Source: Sipunculus nudus (lineage: Eukaryota > Annelida > Sipuncula > Golfingiida > Sipunculidae). Taken from it: a stretch of DNA of 64,000 nt. Made by a program: the position numbers and the translations under genes. Shown here piece by piece: positions 25,291-37,398 of this stretch. Positions within the stretch are counted from its first letter, which is position 1. Each line of letters opens with the position of its first letter. The DNA lies in NCBI GenBank assembly GCA_026874595.1, contig CM049316.1, positions 54,817,676 through 54,881,675 on the forward strand. The letters run 5' to 3'. The notes beneath the pieces are model-generated. The model made no database searches, was not told where the DNA came from, and was given only the letters and a program-made list of their open reading frames with translations.

Positions 25291-26060
25291 AGGTAGGTGG
25301 GGCCACCTGTCTGGTTGACGAGAAAACTCTCCAAGATGGATGGACATGCCAAATTGAAGACCAACACATTGAAGGACTCCTCAGTAATTAGCAATTTTCA
25401 TCTAAAACAAATGTACAGATGGACATCACACAAAAAATGGCAGATGGCGCCATCAGTCTTGCATACAGTCGGAGGAGGCCAAGATCTATGGTTAATTCAC
25501 AGTTACAGACCAATACAGCCCACCCCTCCTAAGAAGAGCATTAATTTATTTTACAATGGGAAGGTAGGTGGCGCCACCTGTCTGGTCTATGAGAAACTTT
25601 CAAAGATGGATGGACATGCCAAATTTCAGACAAATACCTTGAACCCCTCCAGAGATAAAAGCAATATTCACAAAAAACACATGTACATATGGACGCAATG
25701 GCAAAACAATTGCAGATGGCGCCACCAGTCTAAAGTAAAAGATAGAGGAGCCCAAGATCTAAGGATATGCACAATTTCAGGCAAATAGGGCAAATTACTC
25801 CTCAGAAAAAGGCATTAATTTATTCTACAAAAAGGGAAGGTAGGTGGCGCCACCTGTCTAGTTTACGAGAAAACTTTCCAAGATGGATGGACGTCAAATT
25901 TCTGACCAATATCTTGAACCACTCCCGAGATATGAGCATTTTTCATGAAAGCACATGTACAGATGGACGCCAAGGCAAAAGATTGCAGATGGCACCACCA
26001 GTCTTGAATACAAGAAGGAGGTATCCAAGATCAATGTAAATGCACAATTTCAGCCCAATC
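25291..26060 (+). repeat. Dimeric GGTGGCGCCACC satellite, about 273-bp period
   Basis: The string AAGGTAGGTGGNGCCACCTG recurs at about 25291, 25561 and 25837, so the dimer period is 270-276 bp. Between these lie second-type monomers with 'gcagatggcgccaccagtct'. The 12-bp core GGTGGCGCCACC is a perfect palindrome. The 163-codon frame at 25297-25788 simply follows the repeat (its peptide repeats too), and I do not regard it as a gene. Confidence 0.8.
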
Positions 26061-26090
26061 TGTCCATAAGATTTTTGTCCATAAGACTTT

Positions 26091-26725
26091 AATGCTCACA
26101 ATATTGTCAAGTGGCAATGAAAGGGTATTAGAAAGCACAAAAACAAGATAGACAGAAGCTGGCGCCACCTGTCTTCCGCAAAAGACAAAGCTATCCAAGA
26201 TCTTCGGTCTATTTGATTTTTGGACCTATCCATGTATCCCTTATTGAGATATTTATGATTTTGTGTGATTTTCACCATATATGGCAATATTTAAGGTCAA
26301 GGCCACTCTTATAGGAAAGGCCATGAACCCAATTTAAATTTACATACAGCATCTCATAACCCATGTCTATGTAAACCCATAATATGAAAGAAATCTGTCC
26401 TTAGTTTTTTACTTATAATGCTCACAGTACTGTTAAGTGGCAATGATGGGGGTATTAAATGGCACGAAAACAAGTAAAAGAATAACAGGTGACCACCAGT
26501 TTCTGGTACATGACATCACTATCTAAGATCGACGGTCAAGTTGATTTTTGGATCAATCCATGCAAGATTTCTTGAGATATTTAAGAATTTGTGTGATTTT
26601 CCCCCCAAAATGGATCTATTCAAGGTCAAGGTCACTCTCCTGGTTAAGGTCATGTCCCCATTTTAAATAGGCTTTGTCCTCTCACCCAAATCTATGCACA
26701 TGTCAAGTTTGGTAAAGAGTTATCG
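26091..26725 (+). repeat. 326-bp tandem pair
   Basis: Two units start at 26091 and 26417 with 'aatgctcaca' and 'aagtggcaatg', and share 'gatttttgga', 'ttgagatattta' and 'caaggtcaaggccactct'. The first unit has an intact GGCGCCACC core; in the second it has decayed to 'ggtgaccaccag'. It is non-coding. Confidence 0.7.
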
Positions 26726-27316
26726 TGGGCAAACTAAATCTCTGCGGCTGCGGTGGCACAACCATAGTATCCTGACTTTGTCTGGGGATACAATGTGTGA
26801 CCTCTATCTGCATCCACATACGTAACCCATACATACTGCATACACATATACAGAATGCTACCTTTATTCATACTCACCTCACCAACAAGTGCATCCATGT
26901 CTTGAGTGTGATCAACCAATTGACAGACTGCAGCTACCAGAGACTCGCAGCTGATCTTTCCAACAGTCTTCTTCTGATATTTTCCTGTTTAGTTTACAAA
27001 CATGTAAAACTAGAAATCTGCATTCCATGAAATGCAAACCTCTGCCATGTGGGGGTCCCTATTGTCGGATGCTCCAAGTAACTTATTTATCCCATATTCC
27101 CAAGTTCATTTGTGCATAAGGGAAACATACATTTGTGAATATTCCTTGTTGATGTTCCTGAATTTGGATCATGTGCTAGATCAACACCAAAATGTAATTG
27201 TTTTGCTGGCCCATTCCCGAAACGCCCGGAAAATGTCATGAGGATCTGTTCATGATTGCATGAGTTAGGTTGAAAACAAGCACACAAACACACATGAACT
27301 GGGGTGAAAGTTGATA
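26726..27316. other. No feature recognised
   Basis: Overlapping short frames on both strands have no familiar motif. Nothing else is visible. Confidence 0.4.
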
Positions 27317-28160
27317 AACACGTGACCCACGGGTCATGCTACTCAGCTGACTAGCATGACAATTTGGCCCAACATTCACAACTATTAGTAGTACTCATAT
27401 GACCCAGTGAGACACTGAGAAGTTCTGTCAACTTGGACTGCTGTCATTTTATTATTTTTACAATTTTGTCAGTTGTAGTGGTGGAGAATCTGTCAACTGG
27501 ATTTTCTTCAGATTTTCCATGGTGATACAGGAATGTCTTAATGATGCATGTTATTTCAATCTGTGCATTAAATTAAAGAATTCATTTGCTGGGCTACAAC
27601 TGTGATATCTCTACCCATATTTTTTAATTCTCAAAAATGATATTCAAAATGCATAAAAATAAAGAAAATGTATATGGCACCACCACCAGTCTTGCACAGC
27701 TCAATATGTTTAATATATGGAAAAATCCATGTATTCATCATTGAGTTATTTTATCTTAAGTATGAATTTCACACATCAACAGCCAAAAACATTAAATTTT
27801 GCAATTGTGTCTGCAACAGTTCAGATGATCTGGCTAGGCTGATTTTCTTCATTTTTTGCAATGTTATATGTGCAGTTGATGCAGAATGTTTTAAGGCTAT
27901 GTGCAAAATTTTTGTTTTGCAGCCCAGAACACTAACACAAGTCTAGGTGCAAGATTTTTTGGTGCTACAAATACAAAAACACAGGTAACTCACAAAATGT
28001 AGGACACATTGATGTTATTTTTTGTATAGAAGGAGATTTACCAAGGACCTACCTCAAAAGGTTACGATTTGTGCCTTGTTAATGGATGGATGACTCAACA
28101 GATGGACAACGGACAAAGGGTGATCACAATAGCTCAGATGACATATGGTCAGTTGAGCTA
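27317..28160 (+). mobile_element. Short family C element
   Basis: Starts AAACACGTGACCC with the stem TGACCC/GGGTCA at 27323-27336 and CTCAGCTGA at 27342-27350. It ends with 'tagctcagatgac' and TCAGTTGAGCTAAAAA at about 28149-28164, the family C 3' end with one mismatch in the subterminal repeat. The interior is about 0.8 kb, unlike the long copies, and has no coding sequence. No target duplication is visible. Confidence 0.6.
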
Positions 28161-28666
28161 AAAATGGCATACTAGGTAATTTTCTTTAAACACTTTATAA
28201 TGAGTTGAAACAGGTTCAGCTGAAATTTTTTTTATCAGGTTTATCTTCAAGTAAGATGTATGACTGCAGAGTTAAAGCAGCCACATAAATGTCAGCTGTC
28301 AGTTCAACCTTTCATATCAAACAACTTAATTTTAACTCAAATCACAACATAGAGTGAAACATCAAATCTGAAGTGACATGTTTAATGAGCTGTTCATCCA
28401 ATTATGTTCAAATTTTGAATGCTAACAGGTACATATATATATGTACATATGGTACATTGATTCAGTGGGTTTCCACACTGTCAGCAAATCAATTTTTCAT
28501 GATTTTATCATAACCTCTAAAAAGAATTTATTTTCTCCATGGTTGGTACAGAGGATTGGCCAGTAAATGTGTGGCCAGTAAATGCTACTAGCAATTCCTG
28601 GTAAGTGCAGGCATGGACAATACCCCTCTTGCAAAGTAACTTGGTAATTAAATGGCAAATATATAT

Positions 28667-29310
28667 AACAAGGCCTGCAAGCCTAATGTGAACCTGTGCA
28701 ATGGGATATTCATCAGGTATAATGCTTCAATAATGGACCCTTAGTTTTCAAGTACGTGTGAATTTATATGTACAATGCAAGTACTACACATGCAAAATTT
28801 TTGCCCAATCGGTCAAACTGTTCCCAAGATATGAGCTTGGATGTCTGCAGCCTAAACGTGAATGTAGGTGGTGCCACCTGTCATAAAATCAGGAAAGCTA
28901 TCAAGGATGTATTCGCATGCCAAATTTCAGATGAATTAGGCAAACCACTGCAGAGATATGAATGATTTTAACCCAAGGCAGACGAACAGATGGACACTGT
29001 GCAAACATGGTTGCAGGTGGCGTCACCATTTTTTGTGTATGTTATAAAGCTCTCCAAGGGCTACATTTGTGCAAATTTGTTTTCCTGATCGGTCAAACGG
29101 TTCCCGAGATATGTGGGTTTATGTGTGGAAACATGCACAAATGGAGGCAGAGGGCAGAGGAAGGGTCAGAGGTCAAAACAAAATCGGAGCGCAGAAGTTC
29201 ACATGTGACCCGAACATAATCCCGGTTACAGAGGAGTTCTCCGGTCACCTAAGCCGCGGTGGCGGTGGGCTGAAAACATAGTATCCGCAAAACTCTGTTT
29301 TGGCAGATAC
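28667..29310 (+). mobile_element. Family B-type element with a GTATCCG 3' hairpin
   Basis: Starts AACAAGGCCTGC at 28667 with subterminal GTGAACCTGTG, then 'gtataatgcttcaat' as in 6537 and 32321. The middle is GGTGGYGCCACC core repeats (28860-29060). It ends with a hairpin at 29281-29310 (GTATC...AAAACTCTGTTTT...GATAC) instead of the CACAGGTTCGC end, so it is either a different subfamily or a chimera. Confidence 0.55.
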
Positions 29311-29449
29311 AATAAACCCTCTGACCTTTATTATCCAGAATAGCATTTATAATAATTTTTTTAATTGATACAAGTTGAGTCTTAGTTTGATTCAGGATAA
29401 AACTGGATTAAAAAGGTTTATCCAGATAAAACCCAACCCTGATCATAGA

Positions 29450-29930
29450 TGTGTGTATCATTCCTGCAAATAAGCAAGGACATACACTCTGCAAAAAGTC
29501 TTGTATACAACAAAGCTATCCGAGTTGTATACTTATGCCCAATATTGGGTTAATATATCAAATCCCTCCTGAGAAATAAGCAAGGACATACACTCTGCAA
29601 AAATTATTGTAGCTGGCTCCACCAGTCTTGTATACAACATAGCTATCCGAGTTGTATACTTATGCCCAATATTAATATATCAAATCCCTCCTGAGAAATA
29701 AGCAAAGACATACACTCTGCAAAAATTATTGTAGCTGGCTCCATCAGTCTTGTATACAACAAAGCTATCCGAGTTGTATACTTATGCCCAATATTAGGTT
29801 AATATATCAAATCCCTCCTGAGAAATAAGCAGGGACATACACTGTGGAAATGTGCAAAAATCATTTTAGGTGGCAACACCAGTCTTGTGTATGCAAAAGC
29901 CATGAAAGATGCATGGACAAAGGTAAATTA
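29450..29930. repeat. Tandem array of about 120-130-bp units
   Basis: Three to four units with 'cttgtatacaacaaagctatccgag', 'atatcaaatccctcctgagaaataagc' and 'acatacactctgcaaaaa'. These are the same unit type as 6710-7080 and much more alike than the copies there, implying recent local amplification. Confidence 0.75.
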
Positions 29931-30000
29931 GGAAAAGGTAATTATGAGAGTAAACAGTCAATTGACACCTGCTCTGGTGTGACTTACTAAATTTCTGAGG

Positions 30001-31999
30001 GTGCAATAATGATAATGATATTATAACTGTAAAAAAAAAATCGTTCTAGTTCTATCTTGTTTCTAGGTTTCTTATGTTACATAACATTATATCATTTATG
30101 TATTTATATGTATATTATAAATATATATTATATATATATATATATTAAAACATATATATATATATACACATATATATATATCTATATTTACACACACTTT
30201 AGATAGGTGCCCCCCTTCTGAGACGAAGTCCGTTGAGAGGAACCCAAAAATTGACGTCCCGTTGAAACGACTCGGGCTTCAGACGAATGGCTTTATATCA
30301 GGAAACGGGTTTCCTGGCACTGGTGCTAACTAAAGTCCATTTCACCACCTGCTATCCACCTGTTTTTTGTAGATGATTTACTTAAAAGTTTATATTTTTC
30401 AATATTTTCAAAGTAAACAACATATGGAAGTGACAACCTAATATGGCAGTTAAGGATTTTACAATAAATCCCCTGTTCATGTTTCACAACATTTTAGTCT
30501 CTTTATCATGATCTGGCAGATATTGTGTGTCCCTTTATAAGTAGCCATCTTTGTTTTAGCTGGTTATATTTACATGAGATCATCCAATCAGCAGCTGTCA
30601 GTTGAGGCTGTTTTTGCATGTGACAAATGACCTTGACCGCCATAAGTGGGTAGATATGTTGTAACATGTAGACTGATTTCTCATATTTTCAGAAAAATTA
30701 TGTTACTCAAATAGGGAATAAGGTAGGAATTTAGTTACCTAGTTGAAAATTAGGTTCTGTAATCCTCTCCTCTACACTATAATTGTTTCCCTTGAAATGT
30801 AACAAATAAAAATTTCATAGCAAAAAACAGGTGGACATGAGGGGATGAAACGGACTATAATCCGAGTCATCCAAACGGAACAACTTTCATACTTAGTTTA
30901 CATTAAAAATATATATATATATTTTTTTTATTTTTCTAAATAAATAACTCCAATTGTTTGATTTTATCTTTTGTTGAAACAATTTGGCATATAACTCTAC
31001 ATAGATATCCCTAGAAAGATGCCTGCTGGGTACATTAAAAAAGTTTACTCATTCCTATATTGTTATTAATTTATTTATGTGCGTTTTCGAATGAGAAGGC
31101 ATCAGAAAACTTAACAGGCGTGTAAGCTGAAAATCACATTTGCAGGAAAAATTTATTCATGGTAAACAAGTTTAATGGCGCATATTTTGGCCTTTTGGAT
31201 ATTTCTTCAACAAGGGAGCTATCTGTGGTATTCCGTATTCCATGTGTATACGTAAAGGTTACTAAAGCAAAAGGTTAAATTATAATTATATGAATCCATG
31301 ATATAAATATTATTCTTATTTATTTTGACATATTTTTGTGGTTGGGTGCAACTATAATCTGAATTTAACTGGGTCACTGATACCAAGCAAAATACATAGA
31401 TCAGCTCATCTGCAACAAAGCCGAGATGAACACCCGCCATGACAAGGAAACCCGCTCAACCATAGTCACCGAAGGCGAGGCAACAGGTTTCAGATTTCTG
31501 TTGCGTCGCCAGCCCTCCAAAGGGCTAACTGGGGTTATAGCACGATATGATCTGTTACTCTTAGAAAGGAAATTGAATAAAAATATTTCCTATGGTTTAA
31601 ACAAACCAATGTTCACATAATGTTGTATTTCGAAAGGCCTGTAATAAAAAATTTAACGATTCTGGAAGCATGAAGCACCGGTAACATCAACAACTGATAT
31701 CATTTGTCTGGAGAGAATTGCAGCATTAACAGCCCCGGTAGACATCTTGCATTTGGTGGCATTCCTGTATAAGGCTTTATGCCTGTGTACTACTATGTTC
31801 ATAATTTAACTTCCTTGGTGCAAAATAGGGCTGAGAACAGAACAGTAATGTTTTATAATGGTCAAATATGCAATACAGGTAAATGTACTGAACATTAATC
31901 AGTGGATATATGTTAAATCTCACAGTTGTGTATGGAGTGTTATAATCACAGTTAACTGCAGGTGCAATCTATGGACTCCACATTGCGTCAGTCACTGAA
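30001..31999. other. No gene recognised; AT microsatellite
   Basis: An (AT)n tract with interruptions spans about 30118-30185. A GC-richer patch at 30210-30350 has no identity that I can name. A frame at 31426-31620 lacks any known motif. Confidence 0.45.
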
Positions 32000-32659
32000 A
32001 ACAAAGGACCCATGGGTCACGGCGCTCAGCTGTTATATATGATAATAAATATGATTTGGGAATGATGCACATGCTGGTTTTGTGTGGTAATAAATATAAG
32101 CTTTATTATGAGTTGTTGGTGTTTAGCTTATGTATGATTTTGATAGTATCTTTCAAGGCAGGGAAGAGAACTGATTTCATTTATTTTATCAACAAATGGA
32201 GTGCTACTGTCACACAGATTTTGACTTGGCGATATACCTTATAAGCAGCACATATAATAAGAGTTTATCTATTTATTAAAATTTAATAACAAATATTGTG
32301 CAAATATAATTTTTATTAAAAACAAGTCCTTCAGGCCTAATGCAAACCAGTGCAATGAGATTACACCAGGTATAATGCTTCAATGCTGGACCATTACTTT
32401 TCAAGAACATGTGTAACATGTATATGAACAATGCAAGTACTAAACACTTAGAACAAGAAACAATTAAACAAACATCACTGCTGAAATTCTGGCATGGGTG
32501 CACACAACACAAAAAATAGAATATGGGTAGTCAACAAGCGACTACGTGTATCCACAAAAATCAGAGTAGGAAAGGTAAAGTGAGGCATGGATTGAGTGGC
32601 AAGGAGAAATAGAGTGAGGTGTGTTGCATAATAGCCTGGATGTCTGCACCCGAAATGTG

Positions 32660-33590
32660 TATGTAGGTTGCGCCACCTACCACAAAATCCAGAAAGCTGT
32701 CCAAGATGTATAAACATGCAAAATTTTAGGCAGATAAGTCAAACCACTACTGAGATATGAGTGGTTTTAGCCCACAGCAGAAAAACAGATGGACGCTGTG
32801 CAAAAATGGTGGCAGGTGGCGCCACCAATTTTGTGTATGATTAAGTGCTATGTGAGATCTATAAACATGTAAAATTTCAGGGGGATATGTCAAACCAGTC
32901 CTGAGATATAAGCCTGAATGTCTGCAGCGTATACATAAATGTAGGTGGGACCACCTGTCATAAAATCAAGAAAGCTGTCAAGAATGTATAAACCTGCAAA
33001 ATATCACGTGAATAAGTCAAACCACTGCCCAGATATGAGTGATTTTATCAGGCAGATGAACGGATGGATGCTGTGCAAAAATGGTTGCAGGTGGCACCCC
33101 CAGTTTTGTGTATGATAAAGAGCTATGGGAGATCTATACACATGCCAAATTTTTGGCCCAACTGGTCAAACGGTTCCCGAGATATGAGCTTGGATGTCTG
33201 CTGCTTGAACGTGAATGTAGGTGGTGCCACCGGTCATAAAATTAAGAAAGCTGTCCAGGATGTATACACATGCAAAATTTCAGGTGGATAAGTCCAACCA
33301 ATGCAGAGATATGTGTTTTTATCCCAAGGCAGATAAACAGATGACGCTGTGCAAAAATGGTTGCAGGTGGCGCATCATTTTTAGTGTATGTTATAAAGTG
33401 GAAACAGACGCACAAATTGACGCTGGACAGAGAGGAAAGGCCAGAGGTCAACCAAAAATGAGGGCGCAGCAGTATACATGTGACCGATCATAATTCCGAA
33501 TTTTAAAAAATATTGCCCAGCGGTTATCGAGGAGTTCTCCAGAAACTTAGGCAGCGATGGCGGCAGCGTCGGCATCCAACTGAAAACATA
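32660..33590 (+). repeat. Dimeric core repeat, about 278-bp period
   Basis: The GGTGGNGCCACC core recurs at about 32664, 32813, 32943, 33090, 33220 and 33366. The spacings alternate near 149, 130, 147, 130 and 146 bp, so two monomer types (about 150 and 128 bp) form a dimer. The same alternation is seen at 36541-37382. Confidence 0.85.
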
Positions 33591-33620
33591 GTATCCGCAA
33601 AACTCTGTTTTGACGGATAC
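33591..33620 (+). other. GTATCCG/CGGATAC hairpin
   Basis: GTATCCG at 33591-33597 pairs with CGGATAC at 33614-33620, and the AAAA and TTTT runs inside extend the stem around a CTCTG loop. It is preceded by CTGAAAACATA, exactly as at 29271-29310, so it is a conserved element end inside the larger insertion. Confidence 0.75.
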
Positions 33621-36213
33621 AATGATTGTAGCTGGCACAACCAGTCTTATATACAACGAAGAGATATATACATATGCCCAATGTCAGACTGATATGTCAA
33701 ACCCCTCCTGTGAAATAAACAGAGACATACACTGTGCAAAAATTATTGTAGGTGGCGCCACCAGTCTTGTACACTATAAAGCTACCCAATATGTATAAAC
33801 ATAGCCTAGTTTAGGCTGATGTATCAAATTCCTCTGTAGAAATAAGCAGGCGCATACACTGCAAAAGTCAATGTAGGTGGCACCACCTGTCTTGTAAAAG
33901 AGAATACCATCAAAGACGCATAGACAGGAATCAGTTCAATACATCAACCTTCCCCAGAGTTTGATGCACTGGGCTGACAAGACTTAGGGGGGGGGGTAAG
34001 GCAGTTGCCCCCGAGTGACCTGTGACAAGTTGCTGCCTCAAGCCGCTGCACTGAGTGAACTCTTGGCATGCACCTGGCTAGACTGAGTGAACTTTTGACC
34101 TGTACCTGGCTGCACTGAGTGAACTCTTGACCTGTTGCATTATCTGACACAGTTGGCAGTCTGCCAAAGCTATAAATAGATTCAGTCTGAACTTTGGTGC
34201 CAAATATGATGCAATGAGCAGTCTGCCAAAGCTATAAATAGAATGCAGCTACTGCACTGAGTGAACTCTTGACCTATACCTGGCTGCACTTCTTTCAATC
34301 CTGGCACTGTGCCAAAACAATTTATAGAGCTGACATCATTCTGGCTAATGGCCAACATCAAGGCACTGGCAATCTGTCAATGGTAAACCAAGTGCTGCCA
34401 TTTGTACACAAAAGTGGTCCCTACTTGAAATAACTTTGAAAATTTATTTTCCCAATACAAAATGCTTTTCAGCTGACTTTTTTATAAAAAAGAAATCATG
34501 AATATATGTAAAATCATTACAGATGTATACTGAATTCAAAATTAAAATACAGATATATATCATTGATGCCAAATTCTTGAATTAAGTTGAGTAGGGATAC
34601 CAATAATTTATAATCCACGTACAGTTGTCTTTAAATAGCCAAAGAGAGCTGAATATCCACGATTGTAACATTGCCTGGTATGATGAATAACTTAAAATCA
34701 TGAAACTAATTTTTTTAAAAGCTTTTAAAAAAAACTTTCTTGTCAATATTAACCAAATATAACCTGAAATCTACATGTCTAGTGGCATGATGTAATAGAT
34801 GCTGATAAACTGGTGCCAGGCTAGATGTAACAGCATCACAAAGCTAACATATATGGTAAAATGACTTAATTCAATCTCCATAATTCAGCCAAAAATCATT
34901 CATATGGAACCATTAATGACAATTATTATAACAATTCTTGTAGGGATTATTCTTGTAATTATTTAACAAACTGGCTTTAGTGGCATCAGTCAAAAAATGT
35001 TTCGCAAGTTTTAACTCATACAGGAAGATACAGCAAACTGGCTAAGTTAAGCTTCCCGTAATTCAGCCAAAAAGCACTGAACCAAAACCATTTGAACAAA
35101 CTTGAATTATCAACATCTGAGGATAATTAATGTGTGAGATTAAGAATTTGGCTCAGTGGCTTTTGAGAAGAAGATCTTTGTAGCCACTGAGCTAAAATGG
35201 GCTGTTATGGCATATGATTAAATTCAGCTTCCCATAACTTAGCCAAAAGTCACTGAAAAGAGAACTTTTGAACAAACTTCAGAAAGCACTACCCTAGGAT
35301 CACTTTTGTGCGATATTAAACATTTTGGCCATATGGTTTCAGAGAAGAAGTTTTTTTGTAGCCCTTAGTGTGATACAGGCACTAATGACCCCGTACAAAA
35401 AAGGCCGATGCAGGTGGCGCCACCAATACCTCAATTTCAGATATGACCTATGTGACCAACATTGGCATAAAATTTGGTGATGATATCTTCAGCTGTTTCT
35501 GAGATTTAAATTTTAATATGCTCTTTTGCACAGTTAACAAAGTTCAACCTCCTGTAACTCGGCCAAAAATCTTCAAACTGGAACCATTCGAACAAACTTG
35601 AGAAAGATGGTTCAAGGGATCATTTCTGTGAAATATTGGACAATTTGGCTGGACAGTTTCGGAGAAGAAGATTTTTAAAGCTTTTTTTAGCTTTGTCCCT
35701 ATAAAATCTAAGAAAATGCAGTTAGAAAAAAAAAGACAAAATCCGATATAGTTTTTTGGATGACTGATTTTTTGCAAAAAAATTGGGGATGCTAGCTCCT
35801 GCAGTTTTTGAGATGGCTATGGTTAATGTACAGACAACGCACAACTCACAACGTACGACGCACGACACACGAGGGACGATGCCGCACCATCGCATAAGCT
35901 CACAGGTTCGCTAAAAAATTAATATTAAAATAATATTATAGAATATATTCATGAATGCATTCATGAATACATTTTGAAAGTATCTGCACTGGTATTCAAA
36001 TACTTTCATTTTTACCTGAATTCCCATTCTTATGCAATAAAATGCAGTACATAATCATATTCGTATTCAAATACATTAGCAAAGCATTCACACCATGTCT
36101 AGTATTTATTCAGTTTTAGCCAAACAATGATGTTGAGAATCCAGAATATACTAAATTCCCAAATTTGAATAATGATCATAATTACCTGGTTTTATGGCTT
36201 TTATTTATATTAA

Positions 36214-37398
36214 AACAAGGCCTACAGGCCTAATGCGAACCTTTGCAAAGTTTGGGAGTATGAATAGAGGTTTATTTTTTAAATTTAATATTGATCCTTT
36301 TTAAGTCCTGCATATCTACCTTAGTCATTATGATTTCAGCAAAATGGACATTTCAGACCTGCAAGTTTCAGACTAGGACATTTTAAAACTAGAATATGGG
36401 TAGTCGACAAGCGACTATGTGTATCTGCAGAAATCAGAGTGGGACGGGTGAAGTGCGGCATGGATTAAGTGGCAAGGGGAATAGAGTGAGGTGTGTTGCA
36501 TATTAGCATGGATGTCTGCAGCGTAAACGTGACTGTATGTGGTGCCACTTGTCATAAATTTGAGAAAATTGTCCAGGATGTATAAACCTGCAAAATTTCA
36601 GGAGGATAAGTCAAACCAATTCTGAGATATGAGTGATTTTATCCCAAGGCAGATGAACAGATGGACGTTGTGCATAAGTGGTTGCAGGTGGCACCACCGG
36701 TTTTGCCTATGATGAAGAGCTATGTGAGATCTAAACACATGCAAAATTTTGGCCCAATCAGTCAAACTGTTCCCAAGATATGAGCTTGGATGTCTGCAGA
36801 GTACACCTGAATGTAGGTAGCGCCTTCTGTCATAAAATCGAGAAAGCTTTCCAGGATGTATAAACCTGCAAAATTTCAGGTGGATATGTCTAACCACTGC
36901 TGAGATATGAGTGATTTTACGCCAAGGCAGATTAACAGATGGATGCTGTGCATATATGGTTACAGGTGGCGCCACCAGTTTTGCCTATGATGAAGAGCTA
37001 TGTGAGATCTATACACATGCAAAATTTTGGGCAAATCGGTCAAACAGTTCCCAAGATATGAGCTTGGATGTCTGCAGAGTAAATGTGAATGTAGGTGGCA
37101 CCACCTGTCATGAAATCGAGAAAGCTGTTCAGGATGTATAAACCTGCAAAATTTCAGGTGGATAAGTCAAACCAATTCTGAGATATGAGTGATTTTATCC
37201 CAAGGCAGATGAACAGATGGATGCTGTGCATAAGTGGTTGCAGGTGGCACTGCTGGTTTTGCCTATGATGAAGAGCTATGTGAGATCTATACACATGTAA
37301 ACTTTTGGCCCAATCAGTCAAACGGTTCCCGAGATATGAGCTTGGATGTCTGCAGAGTAAACATGAATGTAGGTGGCGCCACTTGTCATAGGTTCGCT
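36214..37398 (+). mobile_element. Nested family B insertion 2
   Basis: Starts AACAAGGCC at 36214 (subterminal GCGAACCTTTG) and ends with a shortened GGTTCGCT at 37391-37398 before an A-run. It contains almost only the dimeric core repeat: cores at about 36541, 36687, 36814, 36964, 37093, 37243 and 37371, with alternating spacings of about 150 and 128 bp. The uninterrupted target is visible at 16610-16620 ('tttatattaaaaaataact'). This is the shortest two-ended family B copy here, which makes it a good guide to the minimal element. Confidence 0.75.

Larger units (their letters stand above)
32321..35912 (+). mobile_element. Nested family B insertion 1
   Basis: Starts AACAAGTCC at 32321 and ends CACAGGTTCGCT at 35901-35912, followed by an A-run. 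The interior holds the dimeric GGTGGCGCCACC array (32660-33370), a GTATCCG hairpin (33591-33620), another unit array (33620-33960), the TGAACTCTTGACCT units (34040-34300) and the long modules (34480-35912). It looks like a 28667-type element followed by a 6537-type 3' part, so it may be a composite. The empty site in the sister copy is near 16262. The insertion is accompanied by loss of about 50 bp of host element. No clear target duplication is seen in the A-rich target. Confidence 0.7.

Noticed and set aside
25297-25788. 163-codon plus-strand frame
   Set aside because: It lies wholly in the 273-bp dimeric repeat and its peptide repeats with the DNA; no known domain.
30222-30870. Possible inverted repeat ends (CCGTT...GACTCGG words)
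   Set aside because: The similarity is only partial, with no target duplication and no clear boundaries.
36598-36975. 125-codon minus-strand frame
   Set aside because: It covers the GGTGGCGCCACC core repeat; a by-product of periodicity.
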